Assembly (NCBI GenBank): GCA_020853815.1 | Contig: JADYYE010000107.1 | Coordinates: 75,500 to 129,969 of the forward strand | Source of the DNA: Phycisphaerales bacterium | Lineage (GTDB): Bacteria > Planctomycetota > Phycisphaerae > Phycisphaerales > UBA1924 | Direction of reading: 5' to 3' | DNA: 54,470 nt | Part shown: piece by piece, positions 32,971 to 41,207 of the stretch | Layout: each line of letters begins with the position of its first letter | Position numbering within the stretch: the first letter of the stretch is position 1 | Made by a program: the position numbers and the translations under genes | Notes under the pieces: generated by a model | Told to the model about the DNA's origin: nothing | What the model saw: only the letters and a program-made list of their open reading frames with translations | Databases searched by the model: none

Positions 32971-33549
32971 TCAGCATCCCGCCTCAAACGCCTCGGCGAA
33001 GCCGTCGTAGTCATCGCCGTTGACGAAACCATCACGGTTGAAATCGCCGGAAGGGTCGCCGGTCTCGAACGCTTCCGAAAACTGGTCGAAGTCGTCGCCA
33101 TTCAGGAAGCCGTCGCCGTTCACGTCGGCGGGGTTCTTGATCCAGCGGAAGGCGATCTCAGGCCCACCCCACCAACGCGTGGCCCGACCCACCACGACGT
33201 CGCCGTTGGCGGAGGCAGCGTTGGCGCTTCGTGCCTCCCAATCCTGTCCGACCAACTTCAGCGCCCCACCACGGCGTGTCCAGCGGAATCCCCAGCTGTT
33301 GTATGGGCCATTGCCGAAGCCGATCGCGACGCGCCCGTCCGTGCTTCCCTCGGGCCACCCGCGCGGCGACGACGCGCTTGCAACGTCTCGCGGGTTATCC
33401 ACGGCCAGGTCGGCCACCCTCCACGCCCCAAGCGAGTCAGGCAAGACCGACCAAGGGCGAACCCTTAGGGGCTTGCCTTCAACTGGGTGCAATCCCCTCA
33501 GGTTCGCCGGGTGACCACGGAAGCCAACCCTGCGGGACGCCGATGTCAC
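32971..33549 (-). pseudogene. Truncated dockerin protein with HAF-like repeats, no signal peptide
   Basis: The open frame is at most 192 residues. Its C-terminus is an intact GC dockerin (DVNGDGFLNGDDFDQF, DFNRDGFVNGDDYDGF, EAGC). Ahead of it are two HAF-like units of the form W-G-F-R-W-x-x-x-G-G and G-D-V-V-V-G-x-x-x-x-x-x-G-x-x-x-A-F-R-W. These units normally occur in longer secreted proteins. The N-terminus (MTSASRRVGFRGHPANLRGL) has no signal peptide, and the frame stops just before the divergent histidine kinase gene at 33601. The upstream part was therefore probably lost or replaced. If it is still translated, the product could not be exported by Sec. Confidence 0.6.
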
Positions 33550-33600
33550 TGGCGCGTGGATGTCGCGTCAAGCCTGCGCGACCGTGCGTCGGGAGCCATC

Positions 33601-36600
33601 ATGGTGCGTGAGACCCCGGGCGGAAGGATCATCGGCTTCGTCGTGGCCGTCGTCGCCGGCGAGTTGAGCGTGCGCGTGCTGCTGGGCACGCTGGCTCCGA
33701 GTCTGGACGGCTGGGCGTGGGTCGCGGCGCATGTCGGCCTGCTTCTCCTCTTGGTCGTGCCGGTCGTGGTGTGGTTGATCGCGCCCCCCGCCGCGAGGTC
33801 CGGCCTCACGCCCGCGTCGCATGAGCACCGCGCCGGCGAGTGCAATCTCTGGCTCTCGGGCACCGTGGCGGCTCTGGGCGTCGCGCTCTCCACGCTCCAC
33901 GCCGTTCAGACCGACCGCCAGATCCAGGCCGGCAGCAACGATCGCTTTGCGACCGATGCTCGATTGGCGGCCCATTCGCTCGAAACCGCCATGAAGCGAT
34001 CGGCGTCCGGCCTCCGCAGCGTGTCCGGCGTCTACGCCGCCAGCGAGGTCGTCGAGGCTCACGAGTCCATGGCCTACATCGGCTCGCGCGACCTGCCCAG
34101 CGAGTTTCCGGGCTCCCTGCTGTTTGGCGTGCTTCGGCCCATGCCCCACGATGCCGTCGACGCCTTCGTTGCCGAGCGGCGCGCCGACGGCCAGCCGCGC
34201 TACGAGGCCGCCCCGGTCCCGAACGCCGCACTCCACTACTTCGTCCAGTTCGCCGAGCCCGCGGGCGTTGGCGCGCCGCTGCTGGGGATCGACGCCGTCG
34301 CCTGGCCCGGCATCTCCGAGGCGATCACCAGGGCGATCGACTCGCGCCAGTCGACACTCTCGGATCACATGACGCTCTCTCTGGGCGCGGGTCAAACGAG
34401 GGCCATGATCTGGGTGCAGCCCGTGTACCGTAACGACGCGCCGACATCGACTCCCGCGGAGCGGCGTGCCGCGCTCACCCACATCGCCTTCGCCGCCGTC
34501 GCGCCCGGCGCCCTGCTCGACGCGGTCGAACGCGGATTCGATGGGCTGCTCACGATGACGCTCTACGACGGCCTGGAACCCCGCGAGGGCGATCCCCTCG
34601 CCGGGCGTGCCTCGCCCGACCTTGACAACGACTCGGGAATCCTCTCCCGCGCCGACTTCCCCGCGTCCGGCCGGGTTGTCTTCTCCCAGCTTCACCTCGG
34701 CGGGCGGGTGTTCACGCTCGCGACCGTGTCAACGCCCACGTTCGACGCGCAGGCCAACCACGGCGCCGCGTGGCTGTGGGGCGTCGGCGGGAGCACCCTG
34801 TCCCTGGCCATGGGCGGGCTGATCTGGGCGCTGTCACGAAGCCGGGCCCACGCCCAGCGCCTGACCCGCGACATGACCCGCGACCTGCACCGCCTCTCCG
34901 ACATCGCGCGACGCACCTCCAACTCCGTCATCGTCACCGACGCCCAGCGCCGCATCACCTGGGTCAACGAGGGCTTCGAGCGGATCACGGGCTACACGCT
35001 CGACGAGGTCCGCGGCCGGGTTCCCGGGCATGTGCTGCAGTTCGAGGGCACCAGCCCCGAATCCGTCGCGATCATGCGCGCGGCGCTCGCCGCCGGGCGC
35101 GGCTGCCGCGCCGAGGTCGTCAACCGCGGCAAGTCCGGGCGCGTCTATGTCCTCGACATCGACCTCCAGCCCCTCCACGACGACGACGGGGCGCTGGCGG
35201 GCTTCATGGCGATTCAGAGCGACATCACCGAGATGGTCGCGCAGCGCCGGGCGTTGCGCCTTCAGAACGAGCGACTCGACCTCACCCTCTCCGCCGCCGA
35301 CCTGGGAACGTGGGACTGGAACGTCCGAACCGGCGAGGTGGCGTTCAACGAGAATTGGTGTCGAATGCTCGGCTACGAGCCCAGCGAGATCGAGCCCGAT
35401 GTCAGTGTCTGGGAGCGGCTGGTCCACCCCGAGGACATGGCCCGCGTCACCGCGACCCTGGAAGACCACTTCGAGTCCCGCGCCAAGGAGTACCGCTGCG
35501 AACACCGCCTGCGGCGCAAGGACGGCACATGGGCGTGGATTCTCGACATCGGGCGCGTGATGGAACGCGACGCCGAGGGCAAGCCGCTCCGGGCCGTGGG
35601 CGTTCACATGGACATCAGCGAGATCCGCGCGGCGCAGGACGCCGCCGAGGCCGCCAACCGCGCCAAGAGCGACTTCCTCGCCAACATGAGCCACGAGATC
35701 CGCACCCCCATGACCGCGATCCTGGGCTATTCCGATCTGCTCGCCGAGGACGGCGACCGCGCGCTGGCGCCGCGCCAGCGCCTGGAATACATCGACACCA
35801 TCCGGCGCAACGGCGACCACCTCCTCTCCATCATCAACGACATCCTCGACCTCTCCAAGATCGAGGCCGGTCGCATGGAGGTCGAGCATGTCCCGACCGA
35901 CCCGCTCCTGCTCTTCCGCGAGGTCGAATCACTGATGCGCGTCCGCGCCAAGGCCAAGGGAATCGCCTTCGACCTCGAGCAGGAAACGCCCCTCCCGGCC
36001 TCCATCGCCAGCGATTCGCTCCGCCTCCGACAGGTGCTGGTCAACCTCGTCGGCAACGCCATCAAGTTCACCGAGATCGGCGGCGTGACCGTCCGCGTCG
36101 GCCTCGACGCCCACGCCCAGGGCGGCCCGCTCCTCCGCGCCGAGATCGCCGACACCGGCATCGGCATGACCCCCGAGCAGCGCCAGCGCCTCTTCCTCCC
36201 CTTCTCCCAGGCCGACACCAGCGTCACCCGCAAGTTCGGCGGGACCGGCCTTGGTCTCCGCATCAGCAAGAGCCTCGCCGGGATGCTCGGCGGCGACATC
36301 GCCATCACCAGCGAACCCGGCAAGGGAAGCACCTTTATGCTCACGATCGCCACCGGATCGATCGAGGGCGTTCCCATGCTCCCCATGGGCTCCCTAGGCC
36401 GCGAGGTCAAGGCCGAAGCCCCGCAACCCGCCGCCCCGGCCCTCCCGCTCGCGGGCCTGCGCATCTTCTTCGCCGAGGACGGCCCGGACAACCAGCGCCT
36501 CATCTCTCACATGCTCCGCAAGGCCGGCGCGGAGGTGAAGGTCTTCGACAACGGCAAACTCGCCCTCGAAGCCCTCACGCTCGATCACACCATCGACGGC

Positions 36601-36870
36601 GACCTCGCGAGCCCGCCCCCCTGCGACATCCTCCTCACCGACATGCAGATGCCCGAGATGGACGGTTACACCCTCGCGGGCACCCTCCGCGCCAAGGGCT
36701 GGATGGGACCGATCATCGCGCTCACCGCCCACGCCATGTCGGGCGACGCCGAAAAGTGCATCGCCGCCGGGTGCGACCACTTCGCCACCAAGCCCATCGA
36801 CAAGGCCAAGCTGATCGAGGTCTGCCGGCGTGCCTCCGAGGAGTCCACCCGCAAGCGCGCCGCCGCGTAG
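33601..36870 (+). CDS. Hybrid sensor histidine kinase (CHASE-PAS-PAS-HisKA-HATPase-REC)
   Basis: The protein has 1089 residues. ATG 33601 follows GGGAG. Two N-terminal membrane helices (about 10-30 and 38-62) and further helices near 80-95 and 395-415 flank a periplasmic CHASE-type sensor domain (SGLRSVSGVYAASEVVEAHE, VSGV-like region). Two PAS domains follow (SNSVIVTDAQRRITWVNEGF; LGTWDWNVRTGEVAFNENW with RRKDGTWAWILDIGRV). HisKA has SHEIRTPM with the phosphorylated His. HATPase shows NLVGNAIKFTE, ADTGIGM and FGGTGLGL. The C-terminal receiver has LLTDMQMPEMDG with the acceptor Asp, and TKP for the conserved Lys. No partner regulator lies beside it; output is probably through phosphorelay elsewhere. 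Its stop is three bases from that of the convergent GH43 gene. Confidence 0.92.
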   Translation: MVRETPGGRIIGFVVAVVAGELSVRVLLGTLAPSLDGWAWVAAHVGLLLLLVVPVVVWLIAPPAARSGLTPASHEHRAGECNLWLSGTVAALGVALSTLHAVQTDRQIQAGSNDRFATDARLAAHSLETAMKRSASGLRSVSGVYAASEVVEAHESMAYIGSRDLPSEFPGSLLFGVLRPMPHDAVDAFVAERRADGQPRYEAAPVPNAALHYFVQFAEPAGVGAPLLGIDAVAWPGISEAITRAIDSRQSTLSDHMTLSLGAGQTRAMIWVQPVYRNDAPTSTPAERRAALTHIAFAAVAPGALLDAVERGFDGLLTMTLYDGLEPREGDPLAGRASPDLDNDSGILSRADFPASGRVVFSQLHLGGRVFTLATVSTPTFDAQANHGAAWLWGVGGSTLSLAMGGLIWALSRSRAHAQRLTRDMTRDLHRLSDIARRTSNSVIVTDAQRRITWVNEGFERITGYTLDEVRGRVPGHVLQFEGTSPESVAIMRAALAAGRGCRAEVVNRGKSGRVYVLDIDLQPLHDDDGALAGFMAIQSDITEMVAQRRALRLQNERLDLTLSAADLGTWDWNVRTGEVAFNENWCRMLGYEPSEIEPDVSVWERLVHPEDMARVTATLEDHFESRAKEYRCEHRLRRKDGTWAWILDIGRVMERDAEGKPLRAVGVHMDISEIRAAQDAAEAANRAKSDFLANMSHEIRTPMTAILGYSDLLAEDGDRALAPRQRLEYIDTIRRNGDHLLSIINDILDLSKIEAGRMEVEHVPTDPLLLFREVESLMRVRAKAKGIAFDLEQETPLPASIASDSLRLRQVLVNLVGNAIKFTEIGGVTVRVGLDAHAQGGPLLRAEIADTGIGMTPEQRQRLFLPFSQADTSVTRKFGGTGLGLRISKSLAGMLGGDIAITSEPGKGSTFMLTIATGSIEGVPMLPMGSLGREVKAEAPQPAAPALPLAGLRIFFAEDGPDNQRLISHMLRKAGAEVKVFDNGKLALEALTLDHTIDGDLASPPPCDILLTDMQMPEMDGYTLAGTLRAKGWMGPIIALTAHAMSGDAEKCIAAGCDHFATKPIDKAKLIEVCRRASEESTRKRAAA

Positions 36871-36873
36871 CCC

Positions 36874-37941
36874 TCAACGCCCAAGGTTCGACGGCGCGAT
36901 CTTCACCGCCTCGACGCCCTCGCGCGTGATCTTCACGGGCTCGATCATCCCGTCCGCCGTGAACCTCATCCGATCGATGCACACCACGCGGTGATTGCCG
37001 TCGGTCTCTCCCAGCGGCCTGCGGTGGTACACGATATAATACTCGTCCGTCCCCGGCACCCTCAGCACCGAGTGATGCCCCGCCCCCGTCGCGATGCTCG
37101 CGTCCTGCTGCAGGATCCTCCCCACGCGCTTGAACGGCCCGAGCGGCGAGTCCGCCACCGCGTACGCCACGAAGTAATTCGGCCCCGTCCAGCCGCCCTC
37201 CGACCACATGAAGTAGTACTTCCCGCCGCGCACGAACATGAACGGCCCCTCGACATACTGCTCGGGCGTGATCTCCTTGAACGTCGCGCCGTCGGGGAAC
37301 GCCTCGAACCCCGTGAGATCGTCGCGCAGCGGCGCGATGTTGCAGTGCCGCCACCCGCCGTAGATCAGGTACAGCTTGCCCGACGGATCGCGGAACGCGA
37401 ACTGATCGATCGGCTGCGCGCCGTTGTGGAACCCATCGACCAGCGGCTTGCCGAGATAGTCCTTGAAAGGCCCGCTCGGCGAATCGCCCACCGCCACGCC
37501 GATCCCGCCGTGCTCCTGGTCGTTCTGGATGTCGTTGGCGCCGAAGAAGAAGTAGTAACGCCCGTGGTGCTCGATCACCGACGGCGCCCACATCGCCCGC
37601 CGCGCCCACGGAACGCCCGCCGCCTCCAGCACACGCTCGTGCTTGGTCCAGTGAACAAGATCACGCGAGCTGAACGCGTCGAAGTGCGTCTGCTGGTCGT
37701 ACGGAGCCGAGTACGTCGGATAGACCCAGAACTCGTCCTGGAAGCACGCGACCTCCGGGTCGGCGTACCAGCCCGGGAAAATCGGATTGCCCGAACGCTC
37801 AACAGCCCCCGCGCTCTTCGCGGCCGGCGCGTTCGATCGCCCGTCGCTCGCGCACCCGCCGAGCCCGGCGCAGCTCATCATGATCGACAGGCACGCGACG
37901 CCAAACGCCGACGCCCGACCCGCGGCGCGATCGTTCGCCAT
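36874..37941 (-). CDS. GH43-family glycoside hydrolase lipoprotein
   Basis: The protein has 355 residues. ATG 37941 was chosen because it gives a lipoprotein signal ending LGGC with C30; a longer frame to 38043 adds an unlikely basic leader. The five-bladed propeller family GH43 is recognised from NPIFPGWYADPEV with catalytic base D61, MWAPSVIEHHGRYYFFF, the pKa-tuning Asp in QPIDQFAFRDPSGKLYLIYG (D179) and QYVEGPFMFVRGGKYYFMW with general acid E231. All three catalytic residues are present. Likely substrates are arabinan, xylan or arabinoxylan side chains, at the outer surface. It stands alone and convergent with the histidine kinase. Confidence 0.9.
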   Translation of the reverse strand: MANDRAAGRASAFGVACLSIMMSCAGLGGCASDGRSNAPAAKSAGAVERSGNPIFPGWYADPEVACFQDEFWVYPTYSAPYDQQTHFDAFSSRDLVHWTKHERVLEAAGVPWARRAMWAPSVIEHHGRYYFFFGANDIQNDQEHGGIGVAVGDSPSGPFKDYLGKPLVDGFHNGAQPIDQFAFRDPSGKLYLIYGGWRHCNIAPLRDDLTGFEAFPDGATFKEITPEQYVEGPFMFVRGGKYYFMWSEGGWTGPNYFVAYAVADSPLGPFKRVGRILQQDASIATGAGHHSVLRVPGTDEYYIVYHRRPLGETDGNHRVVCIDRMRFTADGMIEPVKITREGVEAVKIAPSNLGR

Positions 37942-38121
37942 CGAATCAAGCGCCTTTGGACGCCGGACCTGAGGCTCGGCGAAGGTCCGGGTTGACAGAG
38001 CACAAGCAACCGACGTGTTGTATCGACAAATCACTCGCGGCACTCCTCAGGCGTGAATCGCCCGAGTGTACCGCGAGTGATCGCATCAAACCCAAGCGCG
38101 CGGATTTGCGGAATTACGGAA

Positions 38122-38931
38122 TCATGGCGTCACCAGCGGGCAGCTCGCGCGCCCCGGCCCGGTCCCGTCGCGAAGCCCACGACCGGAACCACGCCCCATT
38201 CCCTGCCCCATCCCTTGCCCCATCCCACGCCCCGCGCCCCTCCCCTGCCCCGCCTGGAACTGCCCCGCCCGGGACTGCCCCGCCCGGGACTGGCCCGGCC
38301 CGAACTGGTTGCCCTGGTTCAGCCCGGCGCTCGCGCGATCCGACACGCGATCGAACGCCGGCAGGTGATTGTTGAGCGACGCCGCCCGCAGATTCTCCAG
38401 CACCGCGCGCACGTCCGGCTCTGTCACATCCTTCAGCAGGCGGTCATACATCGCGACGTTGTCGCGCTCCACCTGCGCCGACAGCTTCGCGCACTCCGCG
38501 ATCGTCGCGGGCACGCCCGGCACGTCGGTGCTGTCCTTGCTCGGCCTGCTCACGCCGTAGCGATCCATCAGCGTCGCCACCGCCTGCTCGTGACGCTTCT
38601 CGGCGTTCAGGATGTTCGTAAACGGCCTGATCTGCCCGTGCTTCTCGAGCACCGCGCCGTAGAACGCCTGGGCGCGCCGCTCATCCAGCCACGCCGCACG
38701 CAGCGCGTCGGCGCTCGCGGGCGTGATCGTGCCCGCCGGATTCACCGGCGCGTTCTGGTTCAGCACGCACGCGCCCCCGCCCGGGCCGACTCCGCGCGCC
38801 GGCGCCATCGCCGCCGCGCCGGGCCGCCCGCAAGGCCCCGTTTCGCAGCAGGTCCCGCGATTCACAGCGCAGCCCGCCGCCGCCAGGAGCGCAAACGTCG
38901 CCAACGCCGACGCAAACAACTTCGTATTCAT
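38122..38931 (-). CDS. DUF2202-like ferritin-fold lipoprotein with Gly/Gln/Arg repeat tail
   Basis: The protein has 269 residues. ATG 38931 is preceded by AAGGAGA and starts a lipoprotein signal with lipobox AAGC (C21). Residues ~70-185 are helical and match the DUF2202 pattern, a ferritin-like fold: EERRAQAFYGAVLEKHG-type helix (DERRAQAFYGAVLEKHGQIR), NILNAEKRHEQAVATLMDRY and RDNVAMYDRLLKDVTEPDVR. The Glu/His positions could bind metal but a role is not known. The C-terminal 70 residues are low-complexity tandem repeats (GQSRAGQSRAGQFQAGQGRG, then MGQG three times), positively charged and probably disordered. It is probably monocistronic. Confidence 0.75.
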   Translation of the reverse strand: MNTKLFASALATFALLAAAGCAVNRGTCCETGPCGRPGAAAMAPARGVGPGGGACVLNQNAPVNPAGTITPASADALRAAWLDERRAQAFYGAVLEKHGQIRPFTNILNAEKRHEQAVATLMDRYGVSRPSKDSTDVPGVPATIAECAKLSAQVERDNVAMYDRLLKDVTEPDVRAVLENLRAASLNNHLPAFDRVSDRASAGLNQGNQFGPGQSRAGQSRAGQFQAGQGRGAGRGMGQGMGQGMGRGSGRGLRDGTGPGRASCPLVTP

Positions 38932-39125
38932 GCGGAATCTCCTTGCCGTCGCCGTGGGACGCTCCCGCGTGCCCGTGGGGCCGATCGCCGCGCCGACACA
39001 GAGGTGCAACGGACGTGAACGAGCAAGATTGCGGCACGAGTCCCGCACGCATGCGCAATCAGGCGTTCGATCACCAGATTGGGGAGTTCAGACCAGCACC
39101 CGCGCGCAATGCGGGGCGATTCGCG
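38932..39125. promoter_or_regulatory. Upstream region of the DUF2202 lipoprotein gene
   Basis: No gene or clear promoter can be assigned. The only secure element is the AAGGAGA ribosome binding site on the minus strand (38938-38945). The region ends at the methyltransferase-like remnant. Confidence 0.35.
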
Positions 39126-39172
39126 TTACATCACCGCAAACGCCCGCGCCGCGAATCGCTCTCGCTCGCCCG
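39126..39172 (-). pseudogene. Second copy of the 3' end of the RlmI-like methyltransferase gene
   Basis: Read on the minus strand, 39172-39126 encodes GERERFAARAFAVM and a TAA stop. The intact gene at 40050-41189 ends GERERFAARAFAIA and TGA. The 37-base blocks 39136-39172 and 40060-40096 match at 34 positions, and the three differences are all synonymous Arg codons. Homology stops abruptly beyond GlyGlu. The two copies lie in the same orientation and flank the orphan gene at 39219. Confidence 0.75.
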
Positions 39173-40096
39173 ACTGCCGGCAACACACGATACTGTTTCC
39201 AGAATAGGATTTTACAGCATGAAGTCTCAGGGTCATCTATCTGCGCGGGGGTTGAAGGTCGCAGCCCTCCTGCTCATCGCGTGCGGGCTTGTCGGATTCG
39301 GTATGTATCTGGCGGTACGCCGACCGTCCATCATGGAACGTGCGGAGATGTATTTGAAAGACCCCGCCACATTCGCGAGGTCGTCGCGGCGGAATGTGAT
39401 CCTTCAAGCCGAGGCGCCTGTACCGAGCAATGCCGTGTCGCTGAATGATGTGTGGGTTATCTGGCCATTTGATCGCGAGATGCCGCATTCAAAGGATCTT
39501 TCCGTGCTTCGCGGCGGTGTCGCTCTGAACGGTGGCTCGATTGAGCTTGCGGTGCTTCAGCCTACGTCGAGAGAAGCGGAGGCTGACGAGCGTGGGTATT
39601 GGATCGAAATGGCGATTACTTCGGATGGTCATGACTATTCCGGGTTGGACCGAATCTGTGAGCGGTGGCAGAAGTCAATCGCGTCGGACATGATTCGCTG
39701 GCAGCGAGAGTGGACGGCCATTTCACCCGAGACAATCGAGGACGGCAGCACCGGCGAGGCCCGATTGAGCCGCTACTTCGCGCTGCTGCAAAAGTCGATC
39801 GCACTCGGTGAAGCGGCCGAGCCCATCTATACGGTCGAGGGCGGGGATCGTCATGTTGTGCTGTTGATCGGGGGCGGGTCCGAGGATGCGGGCGATGAGA
39901 CTCGGGCCTCGGTGAGCATCACAAGCGACTCGGAGGATCGTTGCTGGCAAGTGGTCTTCTTTGCGAGAGCAAACCGCGAGCAGATGCGCCAGCCCCTCAT
40001 CGAGATCGCCAAGGCAATGGCGCACAAGCCGCCATCGTCAAACTAGGGATCACGCGATCGCAAACGCTCGCGCCGCGAAGCGCTCACGCTCGCCCG
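39136..40096. mobile_element. Possible insertion bounded by direct repeats of a gene end
   Basis: The direct repeats 39136-39172 and 40060-40096 enclose about 890 bases holding a single AT-richer gene. An element that integrates into the 3' end of a gene and restores it with its own copy leaves this footprint. No integrase or other mobility gene is present, so if it is an element it is a remnant or a non-autonomous cassette. Loss of a tandem paralogue is the main alternative. Confidence 0.4.
39219..40046 (+). CDS. Orphan membrane-anchored hypothetical protein of atypical composition
   Basis: This 275-residue protein is not recognised. An N-terminal membrane helix (ALLLIACGLVGFGMYLAV, about 15-32) is followed by a soluble, presumably periplasmic domain. 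That domain includes DVWVIWPFDREMPHSKDLSV, SIELAVLQPTSREAEADERG and WQVVFFARANREQMRQPLIE, with no known motif. Base composition is clearly lower in GC than its neighbours: 31 of 60 at 39301-39360 and 30 of 60 at 39601-39660, against 45 of 60 at 40561-40620. It lacks a good Shine-Dalgarno; TAGGAT at 39205-39210 would start transcription within a few bases of the ATG. It lies between the two copies of the methyltransferase gene end, which with the composition suggests transfer. Confidence 0.7.
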   Translation: MKSQGHLSARGLKVAALLLIACGLVGFGMYLAVRRPSIMERAEMYLKDPATFARSSRRNVILQAEAPVPSNAVSLNDVWVIWPFDREMPHSKDLSVLRGGVALNGGSIELAVLQPTSREAEADERGYWIEMAITSDGHDYSGLDRICERWQKSIASDMIRWQREWTAISPETIEDGSTGEARLSRYFALLQKSIALGEAAEPIYTVEGGDRHVVLLIGGGSEDAGDETRASVSITSDSEDRCWQVVFFARANREQMRQPLIEIAKAMAHKPPSSN

Positions 40097-41189
40097 CGAA
40101 ATCCGCCGGTATCTCCGGGAGCTTCAGTCCGCGCGGCACACGCCCAAGGCCCTTCACGATCTCGCGCTCCAACCGCCCCGGGCGGCACAATTCGCGCGTG
40201 TTCGTCGACGCCAGGATCACCCCGCCCGCCGAGAGCAGCGTCGCCGCCTCGCCCACCAGCCGCGCGTAATCATCCACCGAGCTCCACGCCCGCACGCCCT
40301 TCCTCTTGTTGCCCGCGGCGAAGCTGGGCGGGTCGAGCACGACACAATCGAACACCAGCCCCTTGCGTCGCGCGTACGCCATGAACTCGAACGTGTCCAT
40401 CTTCGCGAATCGATGCTTCGCCGCGTCGATCGCGTTGTGCGCGAAGTTGCGTTTGCCCCAGTCGAGGTAGCGCCCCGAGACATCGACACTCGTCGTGATC
40501 GCCCCCGTCTTCGCCGCCGCCACCGAAAACCCGCAGGTGTACGCGAACGTGTTGAGCACCCGCGCGGGCGTGCCGTGCTTCTTGGCAAAGTGCTCGCACC
40601 ACCGCGCCACCCAGCGCCGGTTCTCGCGCTGGTCAAGGAAGAGCCCGGTCGAGAGCCCGTCGTAGTGCCGCACCTCCAGCGTCCACGCGTGCTCACGCAC
40701 CAGCACGAACTCCGGGAGCGCCTCGCCCGCGCAGGGCGCCGCCTCGGTTACGCACGACGGCAACGCCCCACCCAGCCGCGAGCGGTCGCGCGCGAACGGC
40801 TTGTGATACACCGCGCGCACACCCAGCCCAACCGACGGCCCCGACATCGCCTCCAGCGCCCCCTTCGCCTCGCGGTCGGCGTCGAACGCCGCGGGCGCGA
40901 CGCCCTCGTGGACGATCAGCACCGCGCCGGGCCCGAGCACGTCCACAAACACGCCGGGCATCCCGTCGACATCCCCCGAGAAAACACGGAACGCCTCGGT
41001 GACGCGCGAGTCGATCAGCGCCCGCCTGCGGTCGATCGCGCGAGGCAGAAGCTCGCGAAGAGATCGCCCCGCGCCCGCTTGCCCCGCGCGCGTGCCTTCG
41101 TTGTAGATGCCGAGTGGGCGAGCGTCCTCCCGCGAGCGCGAGCCGGCCCGGGAGCGCGGATGGTGTGATGGATCACGCGGTGCTGCCAC
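40050..41189 (-). CDS. Class I SAM-dependent rRNA (cytosine-C5) methyltransferase, RlmI-like
   Basis: The protein has 379 residues from a GTG at 41189. It belongs to the RlmI/RlmK group: an N-terminal linker and fold with FRVFSGDVDGMPGVFVDVLG, the signature YDGLSTGLFLDQRENRRWV, SAM motif I ARVLNTFAYTCGFSVAA, the acidic SAM-binding SVDVSGRYLDWGKRN, and motif IV FDCVVLDPPSFAAGNKRKG. Family members methylate 23S rRNA. The usual PUA domain of RlmI appears reduced or missing at the N-terminus (only ~70 residues precede FRVFSGDVDG). The gene is probably translationally linked to the RND pump gene, whose stop is only 18 bases upstream. Its 3' end is duplicated at 39126. Confidence 0.85.
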   Translation of the reverse strand: MAAPRDPSHHPRSRAGSRSREDARPLGIYNEGTRAGQAGAGRSLRELLPRAIDRRRALIDSRVTEAFRVFSGDVDGMPGVFVDVLGPGAVLIVHEGVAPAAFDADREAKGALEAMSGPSVGLGVRAVYHKPFARDRSRLGGALPSCVTEAAPCAGEALPEFVLVREHAWTLEVRHYDGLSTGLFLDQRENRRWVARWCEHFAKKHGTPARVLNTFAYTCGFSVAAAKTGAITTSVDVSGRYLDWGKRNFAHNAIDAAKHRFAKMDTFEFMAYARRKGLVFDCVVLDPPSFAAGNKRKGVRAWSSVDDYARLVGEAATLLSAGGVILASTNTRELCRPGRLEREIVKGLGRVPRGLKLPEIPADFAGERERFAARAFAIA

Positions 41190-41207
41190 GGTGCATTCCT
41201 GTCGGTC

